The notes: a model not told the origin generated them from the sequence alone. Counted from the first letter of the stretch, positions 30,607-40,382 are shown. The stretch is DNA of 64,000 nt from Streptococcus sp. S784/96/1 (GCF_902729355.1 NZ_CACVCC010000011.1:1-64000), one strand, 5' to 3'. Program-made: numbers and translations.

Positions 30607-31429
30607 TACATTCTCCATTCACGATATATTTTTTGACCGCTTCAGCAACTCCTGATTGGTCATTCGTTTTCGTTGTGACTGCCTTAGCACTTTCTTTGGC
30701 AATAGCAGAGCCATTCGCCATAGCAACACCTAAACCAGCCCATTTTAGCATGGTTATATCGTTTTCTTCATCACCCATTGCCATCACCTGCTCCGCCTTT
30801 AACCCTAAATGCTTTGCTAAAAGGTCAAGTCCAACTGCTTTATGAACACCTTTTGGCATGATTTCAAGAATAATCTCACGTGATTTAAAAATCTCGAAAA
30901 CTTGATGTAGATGAGCTGGAATTTTAGGAATTTGGCTATCTAAAAAATCAGCATCTGTCACAATCACTACTTTATTATAAATGATATCTCTCGATAATTC
31001 ATTAAGGCTGTCTAACTCAACAAAAGTCAACATAGGATTAGCTTGATAGTACTGTGAATGATTGCCACGACTAGCAATGCTATACACCGTCCCATCACTA
31101 ATAACATCCATAGGTAGTCCTAATGGCTCTATATGCCGGTAAATGATTTCCAATTCCTCAAAAGTCATGTCACTTTTATCTAAGATGTCCCCATTATTGC
31201 ATTGAACTAAACCACCATTAAAGGTAATACTATAGTTATCCTCATTGTAAAGGTCTAATTCTTCTAAAACGTGGATAATAGCTTTTAAAGGGCGTCCTGT
31301 GGTAATAACTATCTTAACCCCTAATTCTTGCGCTTTTTTCAGAGCCTGTTTGTTTTCTTCAGTAATGGCTTTATCAGTTGTAAAAAGGGTCCCATCCATA
31401 TCCAAGGCTAGTAATTTAATCTCAGTCAT
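30593..31429 (-). CDS. Cof-type HAD phosphatase
   Basis: This 278-residue HAD hydrolase of the Cof/IIB type dephosphorylates small phosphorylated compounds such as sugar phosphates. Motif I is LALDMDGTLFTTDK (catalytic aspartates near residues 9 and 11), motif II is VITTGRP, the cap follows, and motifs III/IV are the lysine in the VHKAVGLDLL region and MAMGDEENDITML. It overlaps the next HAD gene by 4 bases (ATGA) and ftsY by 14. The HAD-HAD-ftsY order is common in streptococci. The exact substrate is unknown. Confidence 0.88.
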   Translation of the reverse strand: MTEIKLLALDMDGTLFTTDKAITEENKQALKKAQELGVKIVITTGRPLKAIIHVLEELDLYNEDNYSITFNGGLVQCNNGDILDKSDMTFEELEIIYRHIEPLGLPMDVISDGTVYSIASRGNHSQYYQANPMLTFVELDSLNELSRDIIYNKVVIVTDADFLDSQIPKIPAHLHQVFEIFKSREIILEIMPKGVHKAVGLDLLAKHLGLKAEQVMAMGDEENDITMLKWAGLGVAMANGSAIAKESAKAVTTKTNDQSGVAEAVKKYIVNGECNGLI

Positions 31430-32217
31430 TCGTTTAACATTCCTTCTAAGTAAGTCAATACGGCACCATCTTCACAAGAGCCAATCACTTTATCGGCTAT
31501 TTCTTTAATACCTTCACGCGCATTGGCGGTAGCAACAGCTGTACCTGCAAACGACAACATCTCTGCGTCGTTAAAGTTGTCCCCAAATGCAATTACCTCT
31601 GAAACATTTAGCCCCAAAAAGTGACACAGGTCTTCTAAACCAGTTGCCTTTGTGATACCGTCTAGGATAATATCCATTCCTCCAAAACCAGTCACTACAG
31701 CTGATAAGCTAGGATTTTTATCAGTCAAGGCTCTGCTATGTTCCAAAATTAAATCATCTGAAAACTGAGCAGTTAACTTGTAAATATCATCAGTTATTTG
31801 AGTTAAATCCATTTTCTGTGTTTTTTCATAAAATTCAGAAACACGGTTAAAATAAACATCTCTGGTATTTAACGGAGCATAGGCACCTACCCGTCCTGAA
31901 AGTAGGTAGCCATGACAATCTGAAAGATTTTCAAGTTGCTCTGCCACAGCCAGATATTGCTCAGGACTCATAAAATGCTCTGAAATCACTTTACCCTTGT
32001 AGGAAACAACACTACCGTTCTCAGCAATAATGGCAATCCTAGATAGGACATCTGAAAATAACCTTTGCACACTCAACATAGGGCGACCGCTAGCCACCGT
32101 AAATAAAATCCCTCGATCTTCACACTTATCTAAAACCTTTGCGAATAAAGTCTTATCATAAGTATGCTCCTTCGTCAAAAAAGTACCGTCCAAATCTGTT
32201 GCGATTAATTTAATCAT
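31426..32217 (-). CDS. Cof-type HAD phosphatase
   Basis: The 263-residue paralogue of the following gene has motif I IATDLDGTFLTKEH, motif II VASGRPMLSVQ, and motif III/IV KATGLEDLCHFLGL then IAFGDNFNDAEML. The cap domain between differs clearly from that of its neighbour, so the substrates should differ. It is the first gene of the HAD-HAD-ftsY operon. An extended -10 sequence (TGTTATAAT, at 32276-32284) lies about 60 bases upstream. Confidence 0.88.
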   Translation of the reverse strand: MIKLIATDLDGTFLTKEHTYDKTLFAKVLDKCEDRGILFTVASGRPMLSVQRLFSDVLSRIAIIAENGSVVSYKGKVISEHFMSPEQYLAVAEQLENLSDCHGYLLSGRVGAYAPLNTRDVYFNRVSEFYEKTQKMDLTQITDDIYKLTAQFSDDLILEHSRALTDKNPSLSAVVTGFGGMDIILDGITKATGLEDLCHFLGLNVSEVIAFGDNFNDAEMLSFAGTAVATANAREGIKEIADKVIGSCEDGAVLTYLEGMLNE

Positions 32218-32275
32218 ACAATGTCACCAATTTCTATTTTAGGAATGCCAATTTCGCCTCCGCTTTCTAACTTCC

Positions 32276-32284
32276 ATTATAACA
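32276..32284 (-). promoter_or_regulatory. Extended -10 promoter of the HAD-HAD-ftsY operon
   Basis: On the minus strand TGTTATAAT has the TGn-TATAAT form. The same ATATGTTAYAATG context recurs at 33125-33133 before the next gene. No clear -35 element is seen. Confidence 0.5.
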
Positions 32285-32389
32285 TATAAAAAGTTAAAAA
32301 AGCGCACCTCGGGCAAGCTCTCGAAAAAGAAACATTTTCGGATAATAATCACTCATTATTCATACTATTCATTCCAAAGGTTAACATTT

Positions 32390-33058
32390 CTAAACTATTG
32401 TATAAGGTAGATGAATACTCTCGGTATCTACACCTTTTAGCTCTAAAAACTCTTTAAAGCTACATTTAGTTTTTTCTTCTAAATATTCAAACCAGAGTGG
32501 ATAATACCGTTTACAATTATGGCATAATATTTCAAAGTTTTTAGCTTGAAAATTGAGTTTCTTAGCCGTTTCTTCCATCTCTGTTACTGAGTTTAATTCT
32601 TCTTCTCTATTTCCTTCTACTAATACTCCCCAAGGAAGTTCGTGTAAGCAAAAATCGTGGTAACGGACTAACAGTTTTAATTTAAGTTTTAAGGCTTTGA
32701 CATGATTTTGATGACGTTTTAAGACTTGATTTGCCAAATGCATAGATGAAAGATCAAATTTCCATATCAATTCCTCTAAATCCATTTCCAATAAAAATTC
32801 AGAAAACTGATAGCCATGGTTAAAATCTTCTCTCCACACATATTGAAATTTTTGAAAAAACTGTGGCGTAATGTGAATGTTGTTTTTATACTGAGTCACA
32901 AAATCCATCAGCTCGTCTAAGCTTGGATACTCGTCTACCACTTCTTTTTCCCAACTAGTCATCATCTTGTGACGAACTTTCCTTTGCTCTTTGGAAAAAT
33001 AAGCATTTAAAGGAAATTTTTCATAGATTTCTAAATATTTCTTTAAATGTGTATTCAT
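32390..33058 (-). CDS. Unrecognised 222-residue protein
   Basis: I do not recognise this gene. The 222 residues start MNTHLKKYLEIYEKFPLNAYF, are rich in aromatic and charged residues, and appear mainly helical. The C-terminal part has ILCHNCKRYYPLWFEYLEEK, a CxxC followed by aromatic residues that might bind a metal or be chance. There is no signal peptide or membrane segment. It is a single minus-strand gene with a possible extended -10 at 33125-33133. Length, ribosome site and codon use are like its neighbours, so it should be real. Proteins of this look occur among immunity or stress genes, but nothing here proves that. Confidence 0.6.
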   Translation of the reverse strand: MNTHLKKYLEIYEKFPLNAYFSKEQRKVRHKMMTSWEKEVVDEYPSLDELMDFVTQYKNNIHITPQFFQKFQYVWREDFNHGYQFSEFLLEMDLEELIWKFDLSSMHLANQVLKRHQNHVKALKLKLKLLVRYHDFCLHELPWGVLVEGNREEELNSVTEMEETAKKLNFQAKNFEILCHNCKRYYPLWFEYLEEKTKCSFKEFLELKGVDTESIHLPYTIV

Positions 33059-33124
33059 CAGTCACCTCGTACAAAGCAAATAATCATCTATTATTCTGTT
33101 AAGTACCTTCTGTTTCGTTATCTC

Positions 33125-33133
33125 TCATTGTAA
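33125..33133 (-). promoter_or_regulatory. Extended -10 promoter of the 222-residue protein gene
   Basis: TGTTACAAT on the minus strand, in the same AT context as the element at 32276-32284. Confidence 0.45.
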
Positions 33134-33240
33134 CATATAAAAAGCAAAAATAGGTCCACTCTGCAGAGTATACAATGGAGAATTCTTCTAAAATTTACGC
33201 ACTAAATTTCTCATGCCTCTTCACGACATCACCCTCTTCC

Positions 33241-33269
33241 TTGCCCTCTTTTTCGTTTCACGCTATAAT
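33241..33269 (+). promoter_or_regulatory. Promoter of the small membrane protein gene
   Basis: TTGCCC, 17 bases, TATAAT, about 29 bases before the ATG at 33298, which has an AAAGG site. It decides against the longer frame that opens at 33175. Confidence 0.7.
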
Positions 33270-33297
33270 AAGGAAAAGTAATCTCGAAAGGTTTATC

Positions 33298-33678
33298 ATG
33301 TCTATTACCATTAAACGTCGTACGAAGTATATTCGCGCCTTTGCTCCTATTTACCTGAAGCTGAATGGGAAAATTGTTGCTCGTATTATGGAAAATGAGG
33401 AGGTTGACTTGAGTCTTCCTACATCTGAAAGTTTGCTCACCGTTCGCGGCAATAAAAAATCTAGAATTTCTGTATCAGATAGTGATGTCGTTATTATTAA
33501 AGATAATGTTCTGAATATTCTAACGTTTTGGAGTGGTGTTTTAGCCATCCTCTTTGGGCAATTTATTTTTTCTCCTGGAACGTGGATCATGGCTATTATC
33601 ACTTGGCTTGGGTTGGCTAGTATCCTAGCAAGTCTTTTTATTCCTCGTTTTCTATTGGAAAAAGCAGGTGCAGACTAA
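33298..33678 (+). CDS. Small conserved membrane protein, function unknown
   Basis: The frame is open from 33175, but a promoter (-10 at 33264) and an AAAGG site show that the start is the ATG at 33298 (MSITIKRRTKYIRAFAPIYLK). The 126-residue protein has a basic, beta-rich N-terminal part (residues 1-60, KLNGKIVARIMENEEVDLSL and LLTVRGNKKSRISV) facing the cytoplasm, then two hydrophobic segments (about 67-85, LTFWSGVLAILFGQFIF, and 92-112, MAIITWLGLASILASLFI). I know no assigned function. It is transcribed alone and ends at the hairpin at 33742. Confidence 0.65.
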   Translation: MSITIKRRTKYIRAFAPIYLKLNGKIVARIMENEEVDLSLPTSESLLTVRGNKKSRISVSDSDVVIIKDNVLNILTFWSGVLAILFGQFIFSPGTWIMAIITWLGLASILASLFIPRFLLEKAGAD

Positions 33679-33741
33679 TAAAAGTCCAAAGACACAGCTA
33701 AAATGTTGACAGATATAAACTATTAATCTCTCACAAACATA

Positions 33742-33786
33742 AAAAAGAGACCTTATTCCTTACTTAGAATTTGGTCTCTTTTGATT
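33742..33786. terminator. Bidirectional terminator
   Basis: AAAAGAGACC pairs with GGTCTCTTTT around a 20-base loop, between the convergent small membrane gene and the surface nuclease gene. Confidence 0.75.
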
Positions 33787-33823
33787 TTTATCAGATACAC
33801 AAATAGTGTTTCTTAGAAACTGC

Positions 33824-36800
33824 TTAGTATTCTTTACGTTTATGACTTGCAATGGCAAGACTGCTCAAGAGAACACTTGCTCCTACGACTAGCATAACGT
33901 GTTCATCTGAGTCTGACAATGCTGGTAGGCTTTCTGCTTTTGAAACGTTAAAGATATCTTGTTTCGCTCCACCTGCTGTTTGTTGCCCTTCTTTCACAAC
34001 CGGTGATGGTTTCACCTCTGTTTGTGCATGAGGAGCATTAATTTTCTCGTTTTTAGATGTCAAAGATAATGGTAATGTCAATTCAGGTTTCTTATCCACT
34101 ATTGGAAAATCTTTTGGCACTTCATTGACTTTTCTGATGTCAATTTGTAGCAACAATGGGTCATGATCCGAAGCTCTGCCATGTTCTTCCATAAAGGCAG
34201 CATTTACATGAACCATATCAAACTCATAGTGATCAGCTAGGTGGCCTGAAATCATGGCTTGGTCCAAGGTTTGATTATTTCCTTGATGGAAGTAAGAATA
34301 TCTATCTGATTCTTCATGATGTTTGACAAGATTTCTTAGTCCTGCTGATTCAATGATAGACAGAGTCTTAGTGAACTCATAATCGTTATAATCCCCTAGG
34401 ATAACGATATTCGCTCGTTCATTTTGAGCAAATCCAGCCTCTACAAATACCTTGATGTCTTCTGCCATCTGATGACGTCTGGCTTCTGACTTGAACTGTG
34501 GTGGTTGAACCTTACCAAAGACGCCCATATCACCGCGTTTAGAATTTAAGTGTAACCCTAGCAGAACAACTTTTTCACCATTAAATTCAAATTCAGCTAC
34601 TGGAACTTTTCGTGTGCCTTCCCATACAGGACTTGTTGGATTTAGTCTTGCGACGCTGTATTTTAACTCTCCATTTTCCCAAGTTGCTGATTCATTTGGC
34701 TGGGCTGCTGGTTTATCAGATAATTTAACTCTTTCAGAATTGTACAAGAAACCTGTTCTAATGTTACCACCAGGTGCTCCACCATCGGCATTATTTTCAG
34801 GTGCAAAGTCAATATACTTGTAAGCTGGGCCACCTAAAGCGGCAATGGCGTCAATCAAACGTTGTGCCGATTTCGTCGCATCTGTCGTACCATCATTAGT
34901 TTCCCCGTTATTATCTTGAACCTCTATAAGGGTAATAATGTCTGGAGAATGCAAGTCAGAGACAAAGGATTTCGCAATTCTTGCTACTTTCTCATCACTT
35001 GTACCTTTTTTATTGGCAGAGAAGTTTTCAATATTATAAGATGCAATCATTAATTTTGCAGGGTCTTTGACAATGCGGCTAACTTCTGGCTTCAAACCAC
35101 CATCTTGATGAGATTCCAAGGCCTTATTATCAACTAACAATTTATAGTTAGTGTACGAATAAGAAATTGGTCCTGTAATGTCTTTACCGAAATAATCCCC
35201 TGCTTTAGCGACAAATTTTCGATTCGTTGTCAGAAGAGCAATTTTTTGTGGATTGTAGCTATCACTTTGCAAGGTGATACCACCTGAATTATTTTTCTTA
35301 GTCGTGTCATTTCCTGGTACAACATAGATTTCACCGTATCTTTGTGGACCTAAGACTCTTGCTCCTTTTACAGTAACCAGCTGTCCTTCTAGCGATTCCC
35401 AGAAATCAAGGGCATCATTTTCTGGATCAAACTCTTTAAAAGCATCATCATCAATAATTTTAGTAGGAGCTACTCTATCCTCACCTAAAACAATGGCTTT
35501 AGGCACTTCTGCTGTCCCTACAACTCTTGTTTCATTTGCCTTGATTTGAGTGACGGTAAGGTCAGTTTCAGCTTTATCCGAATAACCGTCACCTAAATAT
35601 TCTTCAACTTCACCAGTGATTTCCAATTTATCACCAACTTTGACCTTGTGTTTTGGTAAAAAGACAGCAATGCCATCAGAAGTTTTAGCATTACCATCAG
35701 GGACTAAATCATGCACATAGAATTTATTATCTTTCTCAACGTAGGTAACAACGACATCTTTAACTGTGACTTGTTTCCCAACTAAAGGAGAGACATGCCC
35801 TTCTCCTTGTACTTGGGCAACGGTTACTTCAAGAACAGGGGCCTGCTCTGCTTTTTTCACAATTTCAAAATGGTCAAGAGAGAAAGGTTTTACTTGATTG
35901 GCTTCTTTGAAACTAGATAAAATCCCTGTGACATGAATCTCGTCATTAGTATTAATTTTTTCTCTAAGAGCCGTTGCTGTGAAGCCAGAACGACTGTCTA
36001 AACGCACAGAAACAACCTTGCCATCCTTGTCAGTAACATCAAAAGTCGCGTTATCAAAGGAATCATTTGAAATCGTTCCAACTTTGACATTCTCTAATTT
36101 GATTAGTGTAGACTGTTTATCCGCACTCAATGTTGGAATTGTTAATGTCGTCAGTGTCGTGTTGATGTCACCTGCAATTTTTTTACTTGCTGTAATATCA
36201 ACAACCTGTAACTCACTGCCGTATTTGGACAGGGTACCAGTCAACTCTACAACATCACCTTGCTTGAACGATAGGTCTTGTTTAGGATAAACATAAATTC
36301 CTGCGCCAGACTTATCTTGAACGTAAAATCCTTGGCCACCCCAAGCATTGACAGGACTGATGACTTTTCCTAAAAAACTATATTCTTTACCTTGCTCATA
36401 TGTTCTCAAATGAGCGATTGGGGTAAGATTTGAACTTACTGGATCTAATGGAACTGGGGGCTCAATAGGTTTGTCTTCTACTGGTACACTACCATCTTCA
36501 ACTAATTCAATTTTGCTCGTAGATTTTATGCCAATTTTATTGAAATAGGTTTCTGAAATGCCAGTTACTCGAACTTTCTTCCCAATATAACTTGGATTAT
36601 CTTTCACATTGAAATTTTTTCTAACCTCTGACTTGCTAACGAGTTGAACTGGAATGGTGTCCTTTGCTTCAGCGTCCTTTGTGGCACCAAGAGCTAGGTT
36701 AGAATATTCATTTCCATAAGCACTTCCTGATTTCAAAGATCCTGTGATATAGCCCTCAACAGTGGTTTCTTTCTTATCAGCAGTCATTTTTTGGTAATCT

Positions 36801-37129
36801 TCTACGCTAACAACTGATGATTGAAGAACTTCTGATTCGACAACTGGTGCTGGGGTATTAAGTGATTCTGAAACTACCTCTGGAGAAACAATACCTGATA
36901 CTGCATTAGGTTCTGGCGTCAAAGAAACAGGTTGGGTTTCTTCCAAACCTTGTGGAGAGGTGTTAGCGTTAGGCTGTATAAGCTGATTTCCCAAATTGGT
37001 TGGCTCCTCTGCTTGAACAATTGTTCCACCTAGGAAAGCTAACCCTAAAAGGACAGAGACAACACCGATACTATACTTCTTGATTGAAAAACGTTGCGCA
37101 TTCTCTCGAGTTCTGTTTTTTCCAAACAT
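33824..37129 (-). CDS. Surface nuclease of the SpnA/SsnA type
   Basis: This 1101-residue secreted nuclease resembles S. pyogenes SpnA and S. suis SsnA, which degrade neutrophil DNA traps. The signal peptide has a YSIRK-type motif (FSIKKYSIGVVSVLLG, residues 14-29), cut near VQAEE. Several OB-fold DNA-binding repeats follow (e.g. GQGFYVQDKSGAGIYVYP near 255-275 and KVGDKLEITGEVEEYLG). An endonuclease/exonuclease/phosphatase domain fills about 695-1025 (MIASYNIENF, ITLIEVQDNNG, LLGLHLNSKRGD, VILGDYNDYEF, GRASDHDPLLL). The end has the shape of a sortase signal but reads LPALS in place of LPxTG, then a hydrophobic stretch and SHKRKEY. It has its own promoter (37161-37189). Confidence 0.9.
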   Translation of the reverse strand: MFGKNRTRENAQRFSIKKYSIGVVSVLLGLAFLGGTIVQAEEPTNLGNQLIQPNANTSPQGLEETQPVSLTPEPNAVSGIVSPEVVSESLNTPAPVVESEVLQSSVVSVEDYQKMTADKKETTVEGYITGSLKSGSAYGNEYSNLALGATKDAEAKDTIPVQLVSKSEVRKNFNVKDNPSYIGKKVRVTGISETYFNKIGIKSTSKIELVEDGSVPVEDKPIEPPVPLDPVSSNLTPIAHLRTYEQGKEYSFLGKVISPVNAWGGQGFYVQDKSGAGIYVYPKQDLSFKQGDVVELTGTLSKYGSELQVVDITASKKIAGDINTTLTTLTIPTLSADKQSTLIKLENVKVGTISNDSFDNATFDVTDKDGKVVSVRLDSRSGFTATALREKINTNDEIHVTGILSSFKEANQVKPFSLDHFEIVKKAEQAPVLEVTVAQVQGEGHVSPLVGKQVTVKDVVVTYVEKDNKFYVHDLVPDGNAKTSDGIAVFLPKHKVKVGDKLEITGEVEEYLGDGYSDKAETDLTVTQIKANETRVVGTAEVPKAIVLGEDRVAPTKIIDDDAFKEFDPENDALDFWESLEGQLVTVKGARVLGPQRYGEIYVVPGNDTTKKNNSGGITLQSDSYNPQKIALLTTNRKFVAKAGDYFGKDITGPISYSYTNYKLLVDNKALESHQDGGLKPEVSRIVKDPAKLMIASYNIENFSANKKGTSDEKVARIAKSFVSDLHSPDIITLIEVQDNNGETNDGTTDATKSAQRLIDAIAALGGPAYKYIDFAPENNADGGAPGGNIRTGFLYNSERVKLSDKPAAQPNESATWENGELKYSVARLNPTSPVWEGTRKVPVAEFEFNGEKVVLLGLHLNSKRGDMGVFGKVQPPQFKSEARRHQMAEDIKVFVEAGFAQNERANIVILGDYNDYEFTKTLSIIESAGLRNLVKHHEESDRYSYFHQGNNQTLDQAMISGHLADHYEFDMVHVNAAFMEEHGRASDHDPLLLQIDIRKVNEVPKDFPIVDKKPELTLPLSLTSKNEKINAPHAQTEVKPSPVVKEGQQTAGGAKQDIFNVSKAESLPALSDSDEHVMLVVGASVLLSSLAIASHKRKEY

Positions 37130-37520
37130 TTTAATTCCTCCGAATTTTTAATACGGTTACATTATACAAAACCCGAACAAATAAATCAACTATATATTTT
37201 TTTGTTATGCTTATTCTGTTTTTTTTATAGTTATAAATATAAAACAACATTAATGAAACTATCAATCATTTTAACACTCTATTAATTTTTAGTAATACTG
37301 CTAATATTGCTAATTTCTACAATAGTGATAAACGGTGGCTACTCCTAGAATTCTATATAATCGTAAAAATGAGAGACAAGCTAGTAAATCTCATTCCTTC
37401 TCTTGAAATATGAATATAGCAAAAAGTACGAAATCAACGTTTTGATAAACATCATTCCATACCTTTTATTGTAGTCTAAAACTGTTGTCACCCAATAACT
37501 ATTAGCCTAGTAACCTGTCG
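37130..37520. other. Intergenic region between comEC and the surface nuclease gene
   Basis: About 390 AT-rich bases with no gene. They hold the nuclease promoter at 37161-37189 and the end of the comEC transcript. I see no clear terminator hairpin for comEC. Confidence 0.5.
37161..37189 (-). promoter_or_regulatory. Promoter of the surface nuclease gene
   Basis: On the minus strand TTGATT (37184-37189), 17 bases, TATAAT (37161-37166), about 30 bases before the start codon. Confidence 0.8.
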
Positions 37521-39743
37521 CTACCTCACCGTTTCTATTTGCCAATTAGTCCATCCATAAAAACGAATAGCGCCTTGTTGGTCCGTTCGATAGACTGTCA
37601 TATTTTCTTTTTTAAACCGTTCTAAAGTTTCTGGATTAGGATGGTTAAACTGGTTGTTTTTTCCAGCCGAAACAAGAGCCACTTTTGCTCCAATATGTTT
37701 TAAAAACTCTGGATGAGAAGAACCTTTTGACCCATGATGACCTGCTTTGAGAATATCCACAGGTAACTTCGGATATCTCTGGATCAATTCTAACTCTCCT
37801 TCTTCAAGGTCTCCTGTAAAGAGAAATGTCTTATCCAAAAGTTTACCGTAAAGCACCAAAGAATCATTATTTTCACCATTTCCAATCATCGTTGGATAAA
37901 GGACTTGTAGCTGACTTCCCATAATTGAAATAGTATCACCTGCTAACATAGCCTTAACCGGAATGCGTAAGGTTTTCAATCTCTTGACAAAATTAGGAAC
38001 TGTCAAACTACCTGGACTGACAATAATTTCACCAATAGAAAAAAACTTGGCGACCACTTCTAAATCACCCACATGGTCCGTATCGGTATGGGTCAACACC
38101 ACTTGATCAATATGACTCACGCCCCGACTTTTCAGATAAGGAATCAGTGTCCTCTCAGCATTCGCATCGCTGGTACCATTTTTCCATCTTTCTTTTTGAG
38201 TAAATTTTGCCTTGCCACCAACATCAATCAGTAGGGTTTTCCCTCTCATATCACGCAGAAAAATACTATCTCCTTGGCCAATATCTACCACCGTCACTTC
38301 ATTTGTCATCGGATTTTTAGTGATAAAAAATAGCAGAGCTAAAACTAGACTAAGTCTAATCACCCTTTTTTTACTGCTAGAACTATCATAAAGATAGCCT
38401 AGACAAATGAGACTGAACAAAAAAATCACCAAACTTGGGCTTCCAAATATAATAGGTCTATCAAAGACCTGCCCAACTAGCGTCAGCCCTTTTTCCAACA
38501 AAATAAAAAGGAAATTGACAAACGTTAGCTTAATGACAGGCGAGCAGATAAAAACAAGACTGAGCAAAGGCAGAATTATTACATCAAAGAGCACAGACAT
38601 CAAGGCAGTTAGTGCAATAGCAAGAGGTTGAAAACTAGAAAAATACCAGATGAGGACGGGTAAAATACCAATGTTAACGCCCAACATTTCTGCCAGACGT
38701 GGGTATTTCCACACTTCAAAATTGGTCATTGCTAGAATAAAGGCATAGGCAAAGCTGAGTACTCCTCCAGTTGTTTGAAGAAAGCTAGGCATGATGAGAA
38801 ACATTACCATGACGGTTGTTGCAAAGTTATCAAGTCCTCTAAGTCCAAGATTTGCCAAATTGAGTTGAAGGAGGCTACGAATCACAGAAACAGAAAAACC
38901 CGTTAAACCTGCGTAAATCAGAGAAAGAGGTAAAGTTAACCAATTAACCCAATCTTTTCTCATTCCAGCCCGTAAAAGAAGGTAACGAAAACCACCAATA
39001 AAAAATCCGACCTGCATGCCCGACAAAGCAAATAAATGAATAATTCCCAGACTACTATAGAGATCACTCATTTCCTCAAATTCCTTACCAAGATGTCCAA
39101 AAAGAAGCCCCGTCATATAATGTTTCATCGGTGCAGGGAAAGAACTATAAATAGACACAATTGCTTTACGTCGCCACTCTCTAATCCATTCAAAAAAGGT
39201 GATTTGAGTTGCTGGGTAAATATTTTGTAGCTTTTCAATCTGAACCAAGCGATAAATACCTTGACTTTTTAAATAAGCTGCATAATCAAATCCATTAAAA
39301 TTGCGTTGCCTCTCAGGGATGCTTAAATTAGCTTCAATATCCAAAACAATACTACCATTTAGGTTTTGGAAAAAGCGTTGCTCCTTTTCAGAAGTCAATT
39401 TATAAAACGCTTGATAAGTCTGCCCTTTCGAATGTCCTCTAAAAGATAGGCGGTCACCGTTAACCGAAATCGTATCAGATAAAATCTGTAATCTTTGTAC
39501 CGTCTGCGGAGCATGTTCTTCTTTTTGAGATGTTTTCCATTCTTGAAAAACGATATAGGAAGCAAAAAGTCCTAGAATAAGAATCACCTGACCAAACTGT
39601 TTTAGAGAATAAAACCGAAAACAGCACATTAACAGAAAAACTAGACCAAATAGTGCCAGCTTTTCTCTAAAAACAAGGACGAAGTAAAGCCAAATCATAA
39701 GAAAAGCTAAATAAAATGCTGGAATCGGTAGTCGCTTAATCAA
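37521..39743 (-). CDS. comEC: DNA uptake channel ComEC
   Basis: The 740-residue protein forms the channel that carries single-stranded DNA into the cell in transformation. The N-terminal part has membrane segments and an OB-like external domain (DRLSFRGHSKGQTYQAFYK), then the competence domain with many membrane segments (about 225-490, starting MTGLLFGHLGKEF and LFALSGMQVGFFIGGF). The C-terminal metallo-beta-lactamase-like domain has VVDIGQGDSIFLRD, VVLTHTDTDHVGDLEV, FLFTGDLEEGELE and DILKAGHHGSKGSSHPEFL. All are intact, so DNA uptake is possible. It overlaps comEA by 8 bases. Confidence 0.95.
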   Translation of the reverse strand: MIKRLPIPAFYLAFLMIWLYFVLVFREKLALFGLVFLLMCCFRFYSLKQFGQVILILGLFASYIVFQEWKTSQKEEHAPQTVQRLQILSDTISVNGDRLSFRGHSKGQTYQAFYKLTSEKEQRFFQNLNGSIVLDIEANLSIPERQRNFNGFDYAAYLKSQGIYRLVQIEKLQNIYPATQITFFEWIREWRRKAIVSIYSSFPAPMKHYMTGLLFGHLGKEFEEMSDLYSSLGIIHLFALSGMQVGFFIGGFRYLLLRAGMRKDWVNWLTLPLSLIYAGLTGFSVSVIRSLLQLNLANLGLRGLDNFATTVMVMFLIMPSFLQTTGGVLSFAYAFILAMTNFEVWKYPRLAEMLGVNIGILPVLIWYFSSFQPLAIALTALMSVLFDVIILPLLSLVFICSPVIKLTFVNFLFILLEKGLTLVGQVFDRPIIFGSPSLVIFLFSLICLGYLYDSSSSKKRVIRLSLVLALLFFITKNPMTNEVTVVDIGQGDSIFLRDMRGKTLLIDVGGKAKFTQKERWKNGTSDANAERTLIPYLKSRGVSHIDQVVLTHTDTDHVGDLEVVAKFFSIGEIIVSPGSLTVPNFVKRLKTLRIPVKAMLAGDTISIMGSQLQVLYPTMIGNGENNDSLVLYGKLLDKTFLFTGDLEEGELELIQRYPKLPVDILKAGHHGSKGSSHPEFLKHIGAKVALVSAGKNNQFNHPNPETLERFKKENMTVYRTDQQGAIRFYGWTNWQIETVR

Positions 39744-40374
39744 GAGTCAGCTCCATTTTAAATCTTTCTAGGGTCTTTGCACCAATACCTGATACATTTG
39801 TCAATTCATCCAGGCTTGAAAATTTTCCATGCTCTTCACGATAAGAGATGATATCTTGCGCTCTCTTTTCACCAATACCTGAAATACTTGTTAATTCTGA
39901 GATGGAAGCTTTATTAAGGTTAACTTTATCAGAACCCTTTTCTTTATTTCCTGAAACTACAGAAATTGCTACTGATGTTTCAACTTCACCTACTTTAGCG
40001 ACATAGATGACGGCTTCATCCTCTAATTTTTGAGCTAAATTAATAGAATTTTTATCCGCTTCCTGAGATAGCCCGCCAGCCATTTCAATAGCATCACGAA
40101 CCCGATCACCTTGAGCAAGTTCGTAAACCCCCTCAGATACGACAGCACCTTTAACATCCACAAGGATTTTATCACTTTCCTGGGAAATAGCTGAGTTGCT
40201 CTCATCTTGCTTTTCTGTTACTACTTGCGTGACTTCTTCTACCACTGGAAAAGCTGGCGCATCTTCCTTAGGTTTCAGCATCAGAAAACCAACAAAACAC
40301 ACCAAAATGAGCACTCCTCCACCTACACCAGAGAGAATCGGATGTTCTTTTACCTTTTCAATGATTGTTTCCAT
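39736..40374 (-). CDS. comEA: DNA receptor ComEA
   Basis: The 212-residue protein captures incoming double-stranded DNA at the membrane. There is one N-terminal membrane anchor (about 14-32, ILSGVGGGVLILVCFVGFLML), an acidic linker, a SLBB domain (about 71-130, VDVKGAVVSEGVYELAQGDR) and two helix-hairpin-helix motifs (VNLNKASISELTSISGIGEKRAQDI and LTNVSGIGAKTLERFK). The length is normal. It follows a 44-residue membrane peptide gene by 8 bases and is coupled to comEC. Late competence genes are normally switched on by ComX at a CIN box. I did not find a clear CIN box in the short upstream region. Confidence 0.95.
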   Translation of the reverse strand: METIIEKVKEHPILSGVGGGVLILVCFVGFLMLKPKEDAPAFPVVEEVTQVVTEKQDESNSAISQESDKILVDVKGAVVSEGVYELAQGDRVRDAIEMAGGLSQEADKNSINLAQKLEDEAVIYVAKVGEVETSVAISVVSGNKEKGSDKVNLNKASISELTSISGIGEKRAQDIISYREEHGKFSSLDELTNVSGIGAKTLERFKMELTLD

Positions 40375-40382
40375 AATCCCTC

